Of a stretch of DNA of 64,000 nt, positions 46,269-55,083 are shown one piece after another. Position 1 is the first letter of the stretch. Each line of letters opens with the position of its first letter. The notes below the pieces were generated by a model. The model searched no databases. It was not told the DNA's origin and was given only the letters and a program-made list of their open reading frames with translations. Position numbers and translations under genes: made by a program. The DNA is from Parapedobacter koreensis. Lineage in GTDB: Bacteria; Bacteroidota; Bacteroidia; Sphingobacteriales; Sphingobacteriaceae. Location: assembly GCF_900109365.1 (NCBI RefSeq), contig NZ_FNZR01000008.1:124001-188000 (forward strand). The letters run 5' to 3'.

Positions 46269-47740
46269 AGCATTTTGCTTATCTATTCAGCTTACTCTTG
46301 GTTTCAGCGGCTTGCCAGGGCAACGGACAGCGCCGGATTACTTACCTGCCGGATACGGCAATGCTGGCTAACGCATTTGAGACCTATCGCGAGCCGACCA
46401 TTACGCATCGTCGTTTTAAACATGCAGATATCGAACCGCTTATCCTCAAGCGCAAGGCGGGCCAGGTCTTTGAAGTAACCCAATTGGGCATTTCGGTGCT
46501 TAAGAAATCCATTTATCAGCTGAAATATGGTTCCGGCCCCAAGAAAGTAATGCTTTGGTCGCAGATGCATGGCAACGAACCCACCGCTACCATGGCGTTG
46601 ATGGATCTGTTCAATTTTTTGGAAGCCGGGGGAGACGGTATGGACAGCATCCGTCAGTTATTGAAAATACAGACAAGCCTTTATTTTATCCCCATGCTTA
46701 ATCCCGACGGTGCCGATGTGTATACTCGTCGCAATGCCATGGATGTGGATTTGAACCGTGATGCGCGGGCTGGCGCCACAGTGGAAGGCCGGCTGTTGAT
46801 TAATGCGGCCAAGACCGTGCAACCCCAGTATGGTTTTAACCTGCACGACATGAATATCTATTATAATGTGCCCAGTACCTCCACCCCGGTGACCGTCGCG
46901 CTGTTAGCTCCGGCCTATAATGCTGAGCGGGATATCAATGAAGTACGGGGCAATGCCATGAAGATTGCTGCTGGCATAAACCGTATTTTGCAGGGCTATG
47001 TGCCGGGTGGCGTAGCCAAATACGACGACACCTATACACCCAGGGGCTTTGGTGATAATTTCCAGGGCTGGGGCGCAAGTACGGTGTTGATAGAGTCAGG
47101 CGGGTATAAGGGCGACCCCGAAAAGCAATTTATCCGCAAGCTCAATTTCATCATTATTTTGAATGCCTTAATCGAAATTGCACAGGAAAGCTACCACCAA
47201 TATGATATTGACGAGTACGAGGCTCTTCCATTCAGCGATTCGAAGCTTTCGGATGTGCTTTTACGCAATGTGGGTGCATCGCGTGATTCGGTTGATTATA
47301 AAATAGACCTATCGATAAACCGGGATGAACAGACCGAGGAAAACGACTATTATGTCAGATCGCATATTACCGATGTAGGCGACTTGAAAGAAAACTACGG
47401 TTACACCGAGTTGGACGCCGATGGTTACCATTTCATGCAGGGCAAAATCCATCCAAAAGTGTTTGGCGATGTCGGGGAGGTTTCGTTGGCGCGGGCCCTG
47501 GACTATTTGCGGCAGGGCTATTATGCCATTCAAGTACAGCAGCTACCTGATCAGCGGTTGCATGGGCTACCCTTGGTGGTCTTTCACCAGCGCCCGCCCA
47601 CCCCGGCAAGCCCAAACCTTGGCCGGGACGCCAATTTTTTTCTCGCGCGGAATGGCGTACCGGCCTATGCGGTTATTAATGGCTACCTGATCGATCTCGC
47701 CACTACACCCCGAGAGGAGTTTAAGAACTATGTATGGTGA
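46265..47740 (+). CDS. M14-family zinc carboxypeptidase, lipoprotein
   Basis: A 491-residue exported peptidase. Lipobox VSAAC near residue 17. Zinc ligands are visible as MHGNEPT (His and Glu) and NLHDMN (His); substrate-binding residues appear in DLNRDAR; the catalytic Glu is probably that in LIESGGYKGDP. An additional C-terminal domain of about 150 residues is unassigned. It is coupled to the S66 gene by a 4-base overlap, and some M14 enzymes act on murein peptides, so a cell-wall role is a reasonable inference. It ends 4 bases from the convergent serine hydrolase gene. Confidence 0.9.
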   Translation: MKHFAYLFSLLLVSAACQGNGQRRITYLPDTAMLANAFETYREPTITHRRFKHADIEPLILKRKAGQVFEVTQLGISVLKKSIYQLKYGSGPKKVMLWSQMHGNEPTATMALMDLFNFLEAGGDGMDSIRQLLKIQTSLYFIPMLNPDGADVYTRRNAMDVDLNRDARAGATVEGRLLINAAKTVQPQYGFNLHDMNIYYNVPSTSTPVTVALLAPAYNAERDINEVRGNAMKIAAGINRILQGYVPGGVAKYDDTYTPRGFGDNFQGWGASTVLIESGGYKGDPEKQFIRKLNFIIILNALIEIAQESYHQYDIDEYEALPFSDSKLSDVLLRNVGASRDSVDYKIDLSINRDEQTEENDYYVRSHITDVGDLKENYGYTELDADGYHFMQGKIHPKVFGDVGEVSLARALDYLRQGYYAIQVQQLPDQRLHGLPLVVFHQRPPTPASPNLGRDANFFLARNGVPAYAVINGYLIDLATTPREEFKNYVW

Positions 47741-47744
47741 CCGA

Positions 47745-49253
47745 TCACCGTTCACCAGCCAGCAATCGTATAGAATATTGCTGGATGCGTGGTGTTTGTT
47801 CCGGACTCAGGGTGAAATAGACAGCAATGTCATGGTGCTCGCATTCGATGACGAATGTACCCCGCAAATTATTTTCGGCTACAATTTCGTTGACCTTGCG
47901 CACTTTTCCGGCTTTATCGAAAAGGGCTTTGCTTTCCGACCGGAGCATATCGATGTAATTGTCCAAAAAGAAATTCACGGCAAAGCTATCACTACCTTCG
48001 GCCCCCTCCCAGTCCGGTAGGAATCCCATGAGCTCCTGCTGCCGCTGCTTGAGTACCACGCTTACAGCTTTTGGGCGTGGCGTAAGATCGGATTGGCTGA
48101 TGATATATTTCGCTGCCTGCAGATTTACGGATGTCGCAGGCGCATAGGTGACATTGCTGAAGCAGATAATGCCCAGGCCATAGTCGGGCAAGACTATCCA
48201 ATTGCTGCCGAAGCCGGGCAAGCCGCCGCTGTGTCCGACGGTAGTGACGCCATCACAGTCATGGCTCCATCGGAGCCCATAGCCATATGCAGAAGTCACC
48301 GGGCAACCATCCCCGGCAGTTAAATTGTTGAACGTCCAAGGTTGTTGCATTTCCCGCAACGATGAACGCTTCAGCGGGCCATGATCCCCCTCATCGCGAG
48401 CAGGCCATGCCTGGAGGAAAAATGAAGCATATTTAGCAAAGTCTTCCAGCGAGGTCATCAGGCCGCCCATGGCGCCATATGCACCGTCGTGGAGCATGGG
48501 TTGCGCTACCCATTGGCCGTTGACCCACCGGTATCCCTTAGCCAACAGGCTGTCCGGTACGTCGCTATACTCCCAGTACGTCTCATTCATGCCTAATGGC
48601 TTCAGGAGGTTGGTGTTGATATAGGCATCATACCGCTGGCCGGATACCCGCTTAATGACTTCTCCCAATAATGCGAAACCGGTATTGCTGTATTCATAGG
48701 CAATGCCGGGCGCATTCGAAAACGTAAATCCATCCTGGATAAGCGTCCTAAATGCCTCATCATCGATGTCCAGTTGCCTGTCGCCCCAGGGGTTGTCTTC
48801 CGGAAATCCACCGGAGTGCGTAAGCAGGTGCCTGATGGTCAGCTGCGGGGCGTCGGTGGTGAGCAAACGCTGGTTGTTCAGCTCAGGGAGGTAGTGCGCT
48901 ACGGGATCGTCCAGCTTGAGCAGTCCGCTATCACGCAATTGCAAAATGGCTGCTGCAACAAAACTTTTCGTCATGGAAGCGATTCGGAATACAGATTTGG
49001 GGGTAACGGGCATTTTCCTTTCAATATCGGTATGCCCCAGCGTGCCGGCATGCATGACGTTGCCTTGGTAAACAATGGCATAGGCCAACCCCGGTGAATG
49101 GTACCGGGAAGCGAAGGTTTGGTAGATACTGTCGACAGCTGGCAGCGCCTTCAGGATACGATTTGGCGTAGTATCCATTTGTGCATACGTCAGGTTGAAG
49201 GGCATAAAAAATAATACCGACAACCGACGGAGGGATTTAATGACTGTGCTCAT
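47745..49253 (-). CDS. Serine hydrolase, class C beta-lactamase/PBP4* family
   Basis: A 502-residue exported protein with a signal peptide (ending LTYAQ). The penicillin-binding fold motifs are SMTK (nucleophile Ser in IASMTKSFVAAA), YSN (YEYSNTGFALLG) and HSGG (VGHSGGLPGFGSN). A C-terminal extension of about 120 residues is probably the beta domain seen in this family. Activity could be D-aminopeptidase, esterase or DD-peptidase; beta-lactamase activity is not implied. It is monocistronic. Confidence 0.9.
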   Translation of the reverse strand: MSTVIKSLRRLSVLFFMPFNLTYAQMDTTPNRILKALPAVDSIYQTFASRYHSPGLAYAIVYQGNVMHAGTLGHTDIERKMPVTPKSVFRIASMTKSFVAAAILQLRDSGLLKLDDPVAHYLPELNNQRLLTTDAPQLTIRHLLTHSGGFPEDNPWGDRQLDIDDEAFRTLIQDGFTFSNAPGIAYEYSNTGFALLGEVIKRVSGQRYDAYINTNLLKPLGMNETYWEYSDVPDSLLAKGYRWVNGQWVAQPMLHDGAYGAMGGLMTSLEDFAKYASFFLQAWPARDEGDHGPLKRSSLREMQQPWTFNNLTAGDGCPVTSAYGYGLRWSHDCDGVTTVGHSGGLPGFGSNWIVLPDYGLGIICFSNVTYAPATSVNLQAAKYIISQSDLTPRPKAVSVVLKQRQQELMGFLPDWEGAEGSDSFAVNFFLDNYIDMLRSESKALFDKAGKVRKVNEIVAENNLRGTFVIECEHHDIAVYFTLSPEQTPRIQQYSIRLLAGER

Positions 49254-49488
49254 GTTGATATCTTCTTAGCCAAAGATACGCAATAAAGTGTCGTGTACGG
49301 CGATCTAGATTTTAGTATAACGGTTGATTAGTATCGAAATCATGGATAGGCCGATGCTCGATTGCACCAACATCGGTTTTTATTCGCATCTTGATTGGAA
49401 TTTTGATAACTTTATTGGCTCCAATTACTACTATAGTGGCGAATCGGCAGTTATAAATCACGGGATTAAATAAAACATAATAAATTGG

Positions 49489-50877
49489 ATGAATAAACAA
49501 CGAACACTGATTAGTTTAATAGCCGTTGGCTGCTTTGCTGCATGCCAGACGGGCCAGGACAACATGCAACAGAAGGATATCCGTTTGGTTACATTGGCAC
49601 CGGGCCATTTCCATGCTGCACTGGTGCAGAAGTCTATGTATCCGGAAGTAGACAGCATCGTGCATGTCTATGCCCCGGAGGGGTCGGAGTTGAATGCCCA
49701 TCTTGCACTCATCGACCAATATAACACCCGTGCCGATGACCCCACGCGTTGGGAGGAGGTCGTGTACCAGGGAGATGATTTCCTTGAAAAAATGCTGACC
49801 GAAAGGCGGGGCAATGTGGTTGTTTTAGCGGGCAATAACCAACATAAAATCGATTATATCAGCCAGTCTATCGACGCCGGACTAAACGTATTGGCCGATA
49901 AACCGATGGTCATCAATCAGGCGGGTTTTTCAGCACTGGAGGCGGCATTTGCCAATGCATCGAAAAACGGTGTCCTGCTTTATGATATCATGACCGAACG
50001 GTATGAAATCAATACGATGTTGCAGAAAGCGCTGTCGCAACTGCCGGATTTTTTTGGCGGCTTGGCAACGGGCAGCGCAGACAATCCGGCCATCACCAAA
50101 GAAAGTGTGCACCATTTTTTTAAGGAAGTGTCTGGCAACCCGCTGATACGGCCGGCATGGTTTTATGATACCAAACAGCAAGGAGAAGGCTTGGTGGATG
50201 TGACCACGCATTTGGTGGATCTCGTGCAATGGGAGAGTTTTCCAGACCAAACCATCGACTACCAAAACGATATCCAGCTCGTTGGGGCAAAGCGGTGGCC
50301 TACCCTGGTCACCCCCGAGCAATTCACCCGTTCGACGGGGCTTGATGTGGTGCCGGCATTTCTATCTGAAACAATAGACGGTAATGGCAACGTAGCCGTA
50401 TTTGCCAATGGCGAGATTAACTATGTGCTCAAAGGCGTTCACGCCAAAGTATCGGTTATTTGGAACTTCGAAGCGCCCCAGGGTACGGGGGATACCCATT
50501 ACTCCATTATGCGGGGGCAGTATGCCAATCTCATCATCCGGCAGGGTGCAGAAGAACAATATAAGCCCGTACTGTATGTGGAGTCAACGGGTGAGCGGAC
50601 CGCCCAGGCCTTCGAAGAGGCATTGGCCGCTGCGATTAAACAATTGGGGGAAACCTACGAAGGCGTAGCCTTTGAATCCTTGGGGGATGGACGTTACCGG
50701 ATCAATATTCCCTCATCTTTAGTGACCACGCACGAAGAGCATTTTGCCGAAGTGACCAAAAAATACCTTTCATTCTTGCAATCAGGCAGCATGCCCGACT
50801 GGGAAGTGCCCAATATGATTGCGAAATATTACTTAACAACCAAAGCCCTGGAAGAGGCCCAAACCGTAACGCCTTAA
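49489..50877 (+). CDS. Gfo/Idh/MocA-like oxidoreductase, lipoprotein
   Basis: A 462-residue protein with lipobox FAAC near residue 16, so an NAD(P)-dependent oxidoreductase fold is placed outside the cytoplasm or carried on a lipid anchor. The Rossmann part (residues about 30-155) has VVVLAGNNQHKID and VLADKPMV, the latter in place of the family EKP with its Lys. DVTTHLVDLVQW has the conserved Asp and His. The C-terminal half matches the putative oxidoreductase C-terminal domain type. The first glycine-rich loop is atypical (LAPGHFHAAL). The substrate is unknown. It is monocistronic. Confidence 0.85.
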   Translation: MNKQRTLISLIAVGCFAACQTGQDNMQQKDIRLVTLAPGHFHAALVQKSMYPEVDSIVHVYAPEGSELNAHLALIDQYNTRADDPTRWEEVVYQGDDFLEKMLTERRGNVVVLAGNNQHKIDYISQSIDAGLNVLADKPMVINQAGFSALEAAFANASKNGVLLYDIMTERYEINTMLQKALSQLPDFFGGLATGSADNPAITKESVHHFFKEVSGNPLIRPAWFYDTKQQGEGLVDVTTHLVDLVQWESFPDQTIDYQNDIQLVGAKRWPTLVTPEQFTRSTGLDVVPAFLSETIDGNGNVAVFANGEINYVLKGVHAKVSVIWNFEAPQGTGDTHYSIMRGQYANLIIRQGAEEQYKPVLYVESTGERTAQAFEEALAAAIKQLGETYEGVAFESLGDGRYRINIPSSLVTTHEEHFAEVTKKYLSFLQSGSMPDWEVPNMIAKYYLTTKALEEAQTVTP

Positions 50878-50885
50878 TAAACAAA

Positions 50886-50910
50886 ACGGGCTTCGCCCGG
50901 CGAAGCCCGT
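50886..50910 (-). terminator. Terminator of the epimerase unit
   Basis: ACGGGCTTCG/CGAAGCCCGT, a 10-base perfect stem with a 5-base loop. On the minus strand it continues GTTTTG. It lies between convergent genes and may also act weakly on the oxidoreductase transcript. Confidence 0.8.
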
Positions 50911-50923
50911 CTTCCTTTGCTGG

Positions 50924-51991
50924 TCACCCCTGTACCACAGCAGCATTCGGCGAGATGCCGATACCCGGCCCATCGGGCAGCACCACCTTGCCGTCTACGA
51001 CCTTCATGCCCTGGTATACATCGTTGCTGGTGAGTAGGGCACCGTCCAGGTCTGCCCAATCCACGGCGGGAGATAGCTGCGCCGCCGCAGAAATGGCACA
51101 GGATGTTTCTGTCATGCAACCCAGCATCACCTTCATATTCAACGCTCGTGCAAGCTCGGCCATCTGGTGCGCTTCGCGCATGCCCGTGCATTTCATGAGC
51201 TTGATGTTGATGCCGGTATATACACCGAAAGCTTTATGGACATCTTCCAGCCGTTGTACAGCTTCATCGCCTATGGTGGGAATGGGGCTGTTTTCGGTGA
51301 GCCAGGCGTTGTCGTCTACTTGTTCCTTGGGCATGGGCTGTTCAAGAAAAACGACACCCCGTTCAGCAAGCCAATAAGCCATTTCCAATGCTTGTTCACG
51401 GCTTTTCCATCCTTGGTTTACATCAGCGCAAAGCGGCTTGTCCGTCACTTCACGGATGGTATTTATCATTGGCTTATCGGTATCCAACCCCAGCTTGACC
51501 TTGAGTAGCTTATAGGGTTCGGCTTCCTGTACTTTTTGCCGCACGATGTCTGCGGTATCCATGCCGATGGTGAATGAAGTATTTGGCGCTTTCGCAGGAG
51601 CATAACCCCATATCCGATGCCAGGGTTGGTTCATGAGTTTGCCGAGCAAATCGTGTAGGGCGATATCCACGGCAGCTTTGGCCGCCGTGTTTTTCGGAGC
51701 AATGCCATCTACAGAGGCCAAGATGTCGGCCGTGAGGAATGGATCGTTGAACGCAGCGAGATCCACCTTGTCCAAAAAGGCCAACACGCTTTCATGCGAT
51801 TCGCCCAGGTAAGGCGGTATGGAGGCTTCGCCGTAGCCGACAATGCCGTCGTATTCCAGTTCCGTGAGCACCACGGGTGTGGTGTTGCGTGATCCTGAGG
51901 CAATCGTGAAGACATGTTTGAGCGCTAAGGTATAAGGACGGTAGCGTAGCGTAAATTTTCCGGATTTGCGTATAGTTGCAGGTGTTTTCAT
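50924..51991 (-). CDS. L-Ala-D/L-Glu dipeptide epimerase
   Basis: Enolase-superfamily enzyme (355 residues) that epimerises L-Ala-D-Glu from murein to L-Ala-L-Glu. The catalytic Lys pair is in LLKVKLGL; metal ligands are in CADVNQG, VFLEQPMP and IGDEAVQ; the second Lys is in INIKLMKCTG. The ADLDGALLTSND motif is typical of dipeptide epimerases. Its ATG overlaps the stop of the NlpC/P60 gene by 4 bases. This supports the specificity, because NlpC/P60 endopeptidases release L-Ala-D-Glu. Confidence 0.92.
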   Translation of the reverse strand: MKTPATIRKSGKFTLRYRPYTLALKHVFTIASGSRNTTPVVLTELEYDGIVGYGEASIPPYLGESHESVLAFLDKVDLAAFNDPFLTADILASVDGIAPKNTAAKAAVDIALHDLLGKLMNQPWHRIWGYAPAKAPNTSFTIGMDTADIVRQKVQEAEPYKLLKVKLGLDTDKPMINTIREVTDKPLCADVNQGWKSREQALEMAYWLAERGVVFLEQPMPKEQVDDNAWLTENSPIPTIGDEAVQRLEDVHKAFGVYTGINIKLMKCTGMREAHQMAELARALNMKVMLGCMTETSCAISAAAQLSPAVDWADLDGALLTSNDVYQGMKVVDGKVVLPDGPGIGISPNAAVVQG

Positions 51992-53241
51992 TCGTGTAGC
52001 TTTTCAGTAGGCAGGGTATAAGCGGGATGTTGTGCAACGGGCTGGAGTGCCGGATCCGACTGCCTGATATACCGGCGGGCGGCTACCAGCGTGCGTGTTT
52101 CGAAGTCTTCATAATTCGGGGCGTCACGCAGCATGCTGTTGATGCGTACCGTCCCCGCTGAGTGGATAAATTCGCCATTGCCAAGGTAAAGTGCCACATG
52201 GGTGACCCGTGCGTTGGGATCCCGGTTTTTGCCCGAAGCAAAGAAAAGCAAGTCGGCAGGCTGTAGGTTCTGGAGCGCCTTTTGGGTATCCAAGGTATCG
52301 GCTGATAAGATGTCCACAAATTGGCCGGCAAGCACCTGTTGCGAGGCGTCTCGGGGAATGACGATCCCATTCATGTAGTAGGCCGTTTTGGTGAAGCCGC
52401 TGCAATCTACCCCCTTTACCGAGGTGCCTCCCCATAGGTAGGGGACGCCCATCATGGTCTTTGCTGTTTTCAAGACGGCTTCAGCCGTTGGGTTTACCGT
52501 GCCGAGCCATTCATCAAAAGGCCGGATCAGATCCTGTTTGATGTATGCATCACGGCCATCGGGATACCGCACTTGCACAAAACCGTTAGCTTGCTGTCCA
52601 GCGAGGAGTATATTGCCCATTACCAAATCCGAAACCCGCAATGATTGTTCATCGGGCATCGTATACGCATGCCCGAAGTCGGCAATGAAAATCACCTTTT
52701 TCGCCTCCCGCCATTGGATCAGCTCCGGTGTGGACTTGGGCGTTACCGATGAGGTACTTACCCATGAAATATACCCTTCCGGTGTGCGTATGCGGTAGTA
52801 GCCATTTTGTTCCTGCAGCAAATCTACCTGGGTGCCCAGCAAAGCTTGTGAAGCCAATTCGGCCTGATTGCTGGGCTCAACGCGAAGATTAGCCACGGAA
52901 AGGTTTACAATTCCCGCGATATTCCCTCCTATACTGCTGTCCGGTAGCAGATTTATCGTTACATTTGTGCTGGAAATCGTGCTTCCAGCCAATAATTGAT
53001 TGAAATATTCACCAGCTTTTGGTTCTGTCGTGACTATCCGGAATAGACGGGCATTACTGTCGGCAACATGCAGTTCAAAAATAGCAGTCCGTTTGTCCGG
53101 CGCATAACGCCGTTCGGTCTCTTTGGCCAGTTGTTCGATTCTTTGGTATACGACAGAATCGGGAAAAAGCGCCTGAGCTGGGCTAGCTAAGCCTGTGGCG
53201 CAGCAAAATAGGGACAGTATTATATATTTGAAGGTTTTCAT
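51988..53241 (-). CDS. NlpC/P60 endopeptidase with SH3-like domains
   Basis: Exported murein-peptide hydrolase of 417 residues, expected to cut the D-Glu to diamino acid bond. After the signal peptide (ending ASPAQA) come one or two bacterial SH3-like regions (LRVEPSNQAELASQ near residue 118; QANGFVQVRYPDGRDAYI near residue 213) and the catalytic domain. That has the nucleophile Cys in GVDCSGFTKTAYY, His in RVTHVALYLG, and a third residue in GEFIHSAGTV. It is translationally coupled to the dipeptide epimerase gene. Confidence 0.93.
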   Translation of the reverse strand: MKTFKYIILSLFCCATGLASPAQALFPDSVVYQRIEQLAKETERRYAPDKRTAIFELHVADSNARLFRIVTTEPKAGEYFNQLLAGSTISSTNVTINLLPDSSIGGNIAGIVNLSVANLRVEPSNQAELASQALLGTQVDLLQEQNGYYRIRTPEGYISWVSTSSVTPKSTPELIQWREAKKVIFIADFGHAYTMPDEQSLRVSDLVMGNILLAGQQANGFVQVRYPDGRDAYIKQDLIRPFDEWLGTVNPTAEAVLKTAKTMMGVPYLWGGTSVKGVDCSGFTKTAYYMNGIVIPRDASQQVLAGQFVDILSADTLDTQKALQNLQPADLLFFASGKNRDPNARVTHVALYLGNGEFIHSAGTVRINSMLRDAPNYEDFETRTLVAARRYIRQSDPALQPVAQHPAYTLPTEKLHE

Positions 53242-53413
53242 AGCGGCAAGTTTCTGCCTAAGGTAAGCTATAATCCACTATTGTGCAATTTTTTTAATCG
53301 TACGGGTTGCGCAGTGTCGAAAAATCCAAAAACTACGCATGCGTGATTTATAGCAACTTTTTACTATAATAGCGTTTTCGAATACGCATTTGGCATCAAA
53401 TAATACGCTTAAC

Positions 53414-54439
53414 ATGATCAATAGGAGAAAATTTATTAAAGCAGGAGCAATGGGCGCTTCCCTGCTCTCAACGGCCGATATGTTGGCGGCCTGTGCCCAT
53501 CAGGCAGGGGAAAGCACCACAATCAACAAACCCATTGTCCTATCCACCTGGGATTTTGGCGTTGCTGCCAACCAAGCGGCATGGGAGGTGCTGAAAGCAG
53601 GGGGCAGGGCCTTGGATGCCGTGGAGGCGGGTGCGCGGGTGCCCGAAGCGGATTTGGCAAACCTGACGGTAGGTAAGGGGGGGTATCCCGATCGGGATGG
53701 ACACGTCACGCTGGATGCATGCATCATGGATGATAAAGGAAATTGTGGGTCGGTTGCCGCGTTAGAAAACATTGCGCATCCCATCTCGGTAGCCCGCATG
53801 GTCATGGAGAAGACACCCCATGTGATGCTGGTGGGCGAAGGGGCGTTGCAGTTTGCCGTTGAAAATGGATTTGAGCAAGAAGTGCTACTTACCCCCGAAG
53901 GAGAAAAAGCATGGAAAGCATGGCTCAAGGAAAAGAAATATGAACCCGTCGTTAATATCGAAAATAAGTCTTTTAATACCGAAAAGCTACCAGGCAATCA
54001 ATATAACCATGATACCATCGGCATATTGGCTCTGGATGCCGAAGGCAACCTTTCCGGTGCCTGCACGACAAGCGGTATGGCCTTTAAGATGCGTGGAAGG
54101 GTCGGCGACAGCCCAATTATAGGGGCCGGGCTATACGTGGATAATGAGGTAGGGGGAGCTACAGCCACCGGCGTGGGCGAGGAGGTTATACGCACGGTGG
54201 GTAGCTTTCTGGTAGTGGAGTTGATGCGGCAAGGCCGATCGCCGCAAGATGCCTGCAAGGAAGCGGTGGAACGCATTATCGAAAAGAAACCAGATACCGC
54301 CAAACAAATCCAAGTCGGGTTCTTGGCATTGAATAAAAACGGGGAATACGGTGCCTTTTCTTTGCAAAAAGGGTTTTCGTATGCCGTGTGCGACGGGCAA
54401 AAGCAAGATTTGCTATTGCCGGGAGCAAGCGTGTATTGA
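53414..54439 (+). CDS. N4-(beta-N-acetylglucosaminyl)-L-asparaginase
   Basis: Ntn-hydrolase that splits the GlcNAc-Asn bond left after proteolysis of N-glycoproteins. I start at ATG 53414 (MINRRKFIKAG; 341 residues), which gives a Tat signal (RRKFIK) followed by a lipobox-like MLAAC. The self-cleavage site with the catalytic Thr is in NHDTIGILALD near residue 200. Other family features are LSTWDFGVAANQAAW, GYPDRDGHVTLDACIMD and GSVAALENIAHPISVAR. With GH92 and GH29 it suggests use of eukaryotic N-glycans. Confidence 0.93.
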   Translation: MINRRKFIKAGAMGASLLSTADMLAACAHQAGESTTINKPIVLSTWDFGVAANQAAWEVLKAGGRALDAVEAGARVPEADLANLTVGKGGYPDRDGHVTLDACIMDDKGNCGSVAALENIAHPISVARMVMEKTPHVMLVGEGALQFAVENGFEQEVLLTPEGEKAWKAWLKEKKYEPVVNIENKSFNTEKLPGNQYNHDTIGILALDAEGNLSGACTTSGMAFKMRGRVGDSPIIGAGLYVDNEVGGATATGVGEEVIRTVGSFLVVELMRQGRSPQDACKEAVERIIEKKPDTAKQIQVGFLALNKNGEYGAFSLQKGFSYAVCDGQKQDLLLPGASVY

Positions 54440-54470
54440 TTTTTGGGAGTAAAACACCTATCTTTAAAAA

Positions 54471-54525
54471 CTACCAGTAATCAGCTGCCAGGCTCTTGAT
54501 GATAGGCAATGCTGATACCCGGTAG
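54471..54525 (+). promoter_or_regulatory. Structured leader upstream of msrA
   Basis: A nested hairpin: CTACC/GGTAG, then ATCAGC/GCTGAT, then TGCC/GGCA, with small internal loops and a 15-base apical loop. TATCTTTA (54459-54466) just upstream could be its -7 box, putting the hairpin at the 5' end of the msrA mRNA. A regulatory role is only inferred. Confidence 0.4.
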
Positions 54526-54556
54526 CTGAAATCCGGAAGAAAAAAAATAGAAAAAA

Positions 54557-55069
54557 ATGATAGCGACATTTGGAGGAGGGTGCTTTTGGTGCACCGAAGT
54601 AATTTTCAAGCAATTAGAGGGTGTGAATAGTGTGCTGCCGGGCTATATGGGCGGGCAGCGCGAAAACCCAACTTATGAACAGGTCTGTACCGGTGCTACG
54701 GGGCATGCGGAAGTCGTGCAGATCGATTATGATGCAACAGTGCTTCCTTACAGGAGGCTGCTGGAAGTGTTTTTCAAGACGCATGATCCCACGACATTAA
54801 ACAGGCAGGGCAATGACGTGGGGACACAGTACCGCTCGGTTATCTTCTATCACGACGAACAGCAACGTATCGAGGCCGAAGAATTTATCAGGCAACTGGC
54901 CACCCACGAAGTATACGACGATCCCATTGTGACGGAGCTATCTCCTGCACAACCCTTTTATGTCGCCGAAAATTATCATCATGATTATTTCAACAACAAT
55001 CCCCAAAACGCCTATTGTTCGGCCGTAATTGCCCCCAAATTGCACAAGTTTCTGAAGAGCTTGCAGTGA
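54557..55069 (+). CDS. msrA: Peptide-methionine (S)-S-oxide reductase
   Basis: Repairs methionine-S-sulfoxide, 170 residues, cytoplasmic (no signal). The catalytic Cys is in GGGCFWCTEVIF near residue 9. Other family motifs: GYMGGQRENPTYEQVCTG, GHAEVVQIDYD, FFKTHDPTTLNRQGNDVGTQYRS. A short C-terminus lacks an obvious pair of resolving cysteines, though a Cys occurs in AYCSAV. The histidine kinase gene starts 14 bases after its stop, so the two may be co-transcribed. Confidence 0.95.
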   Translation: MIATFGGGCFWCTEVIFKQLEGVNSVLPGYMGGQRENPTYEQVCTGATGHAEVVQIDYDATVLPYRRLLEVFFKTHDPTTLNRQGNDVGTQYRSVIFYHDEQQRIEAEEFIRQLATHEVYDDPIVTELSPAQPFYVAENYHHDYFNNNPQNAYCSAVIAPKLHKFLKSLQ

Positions 55070-55083
55070 TTTCCCAGTGATCA

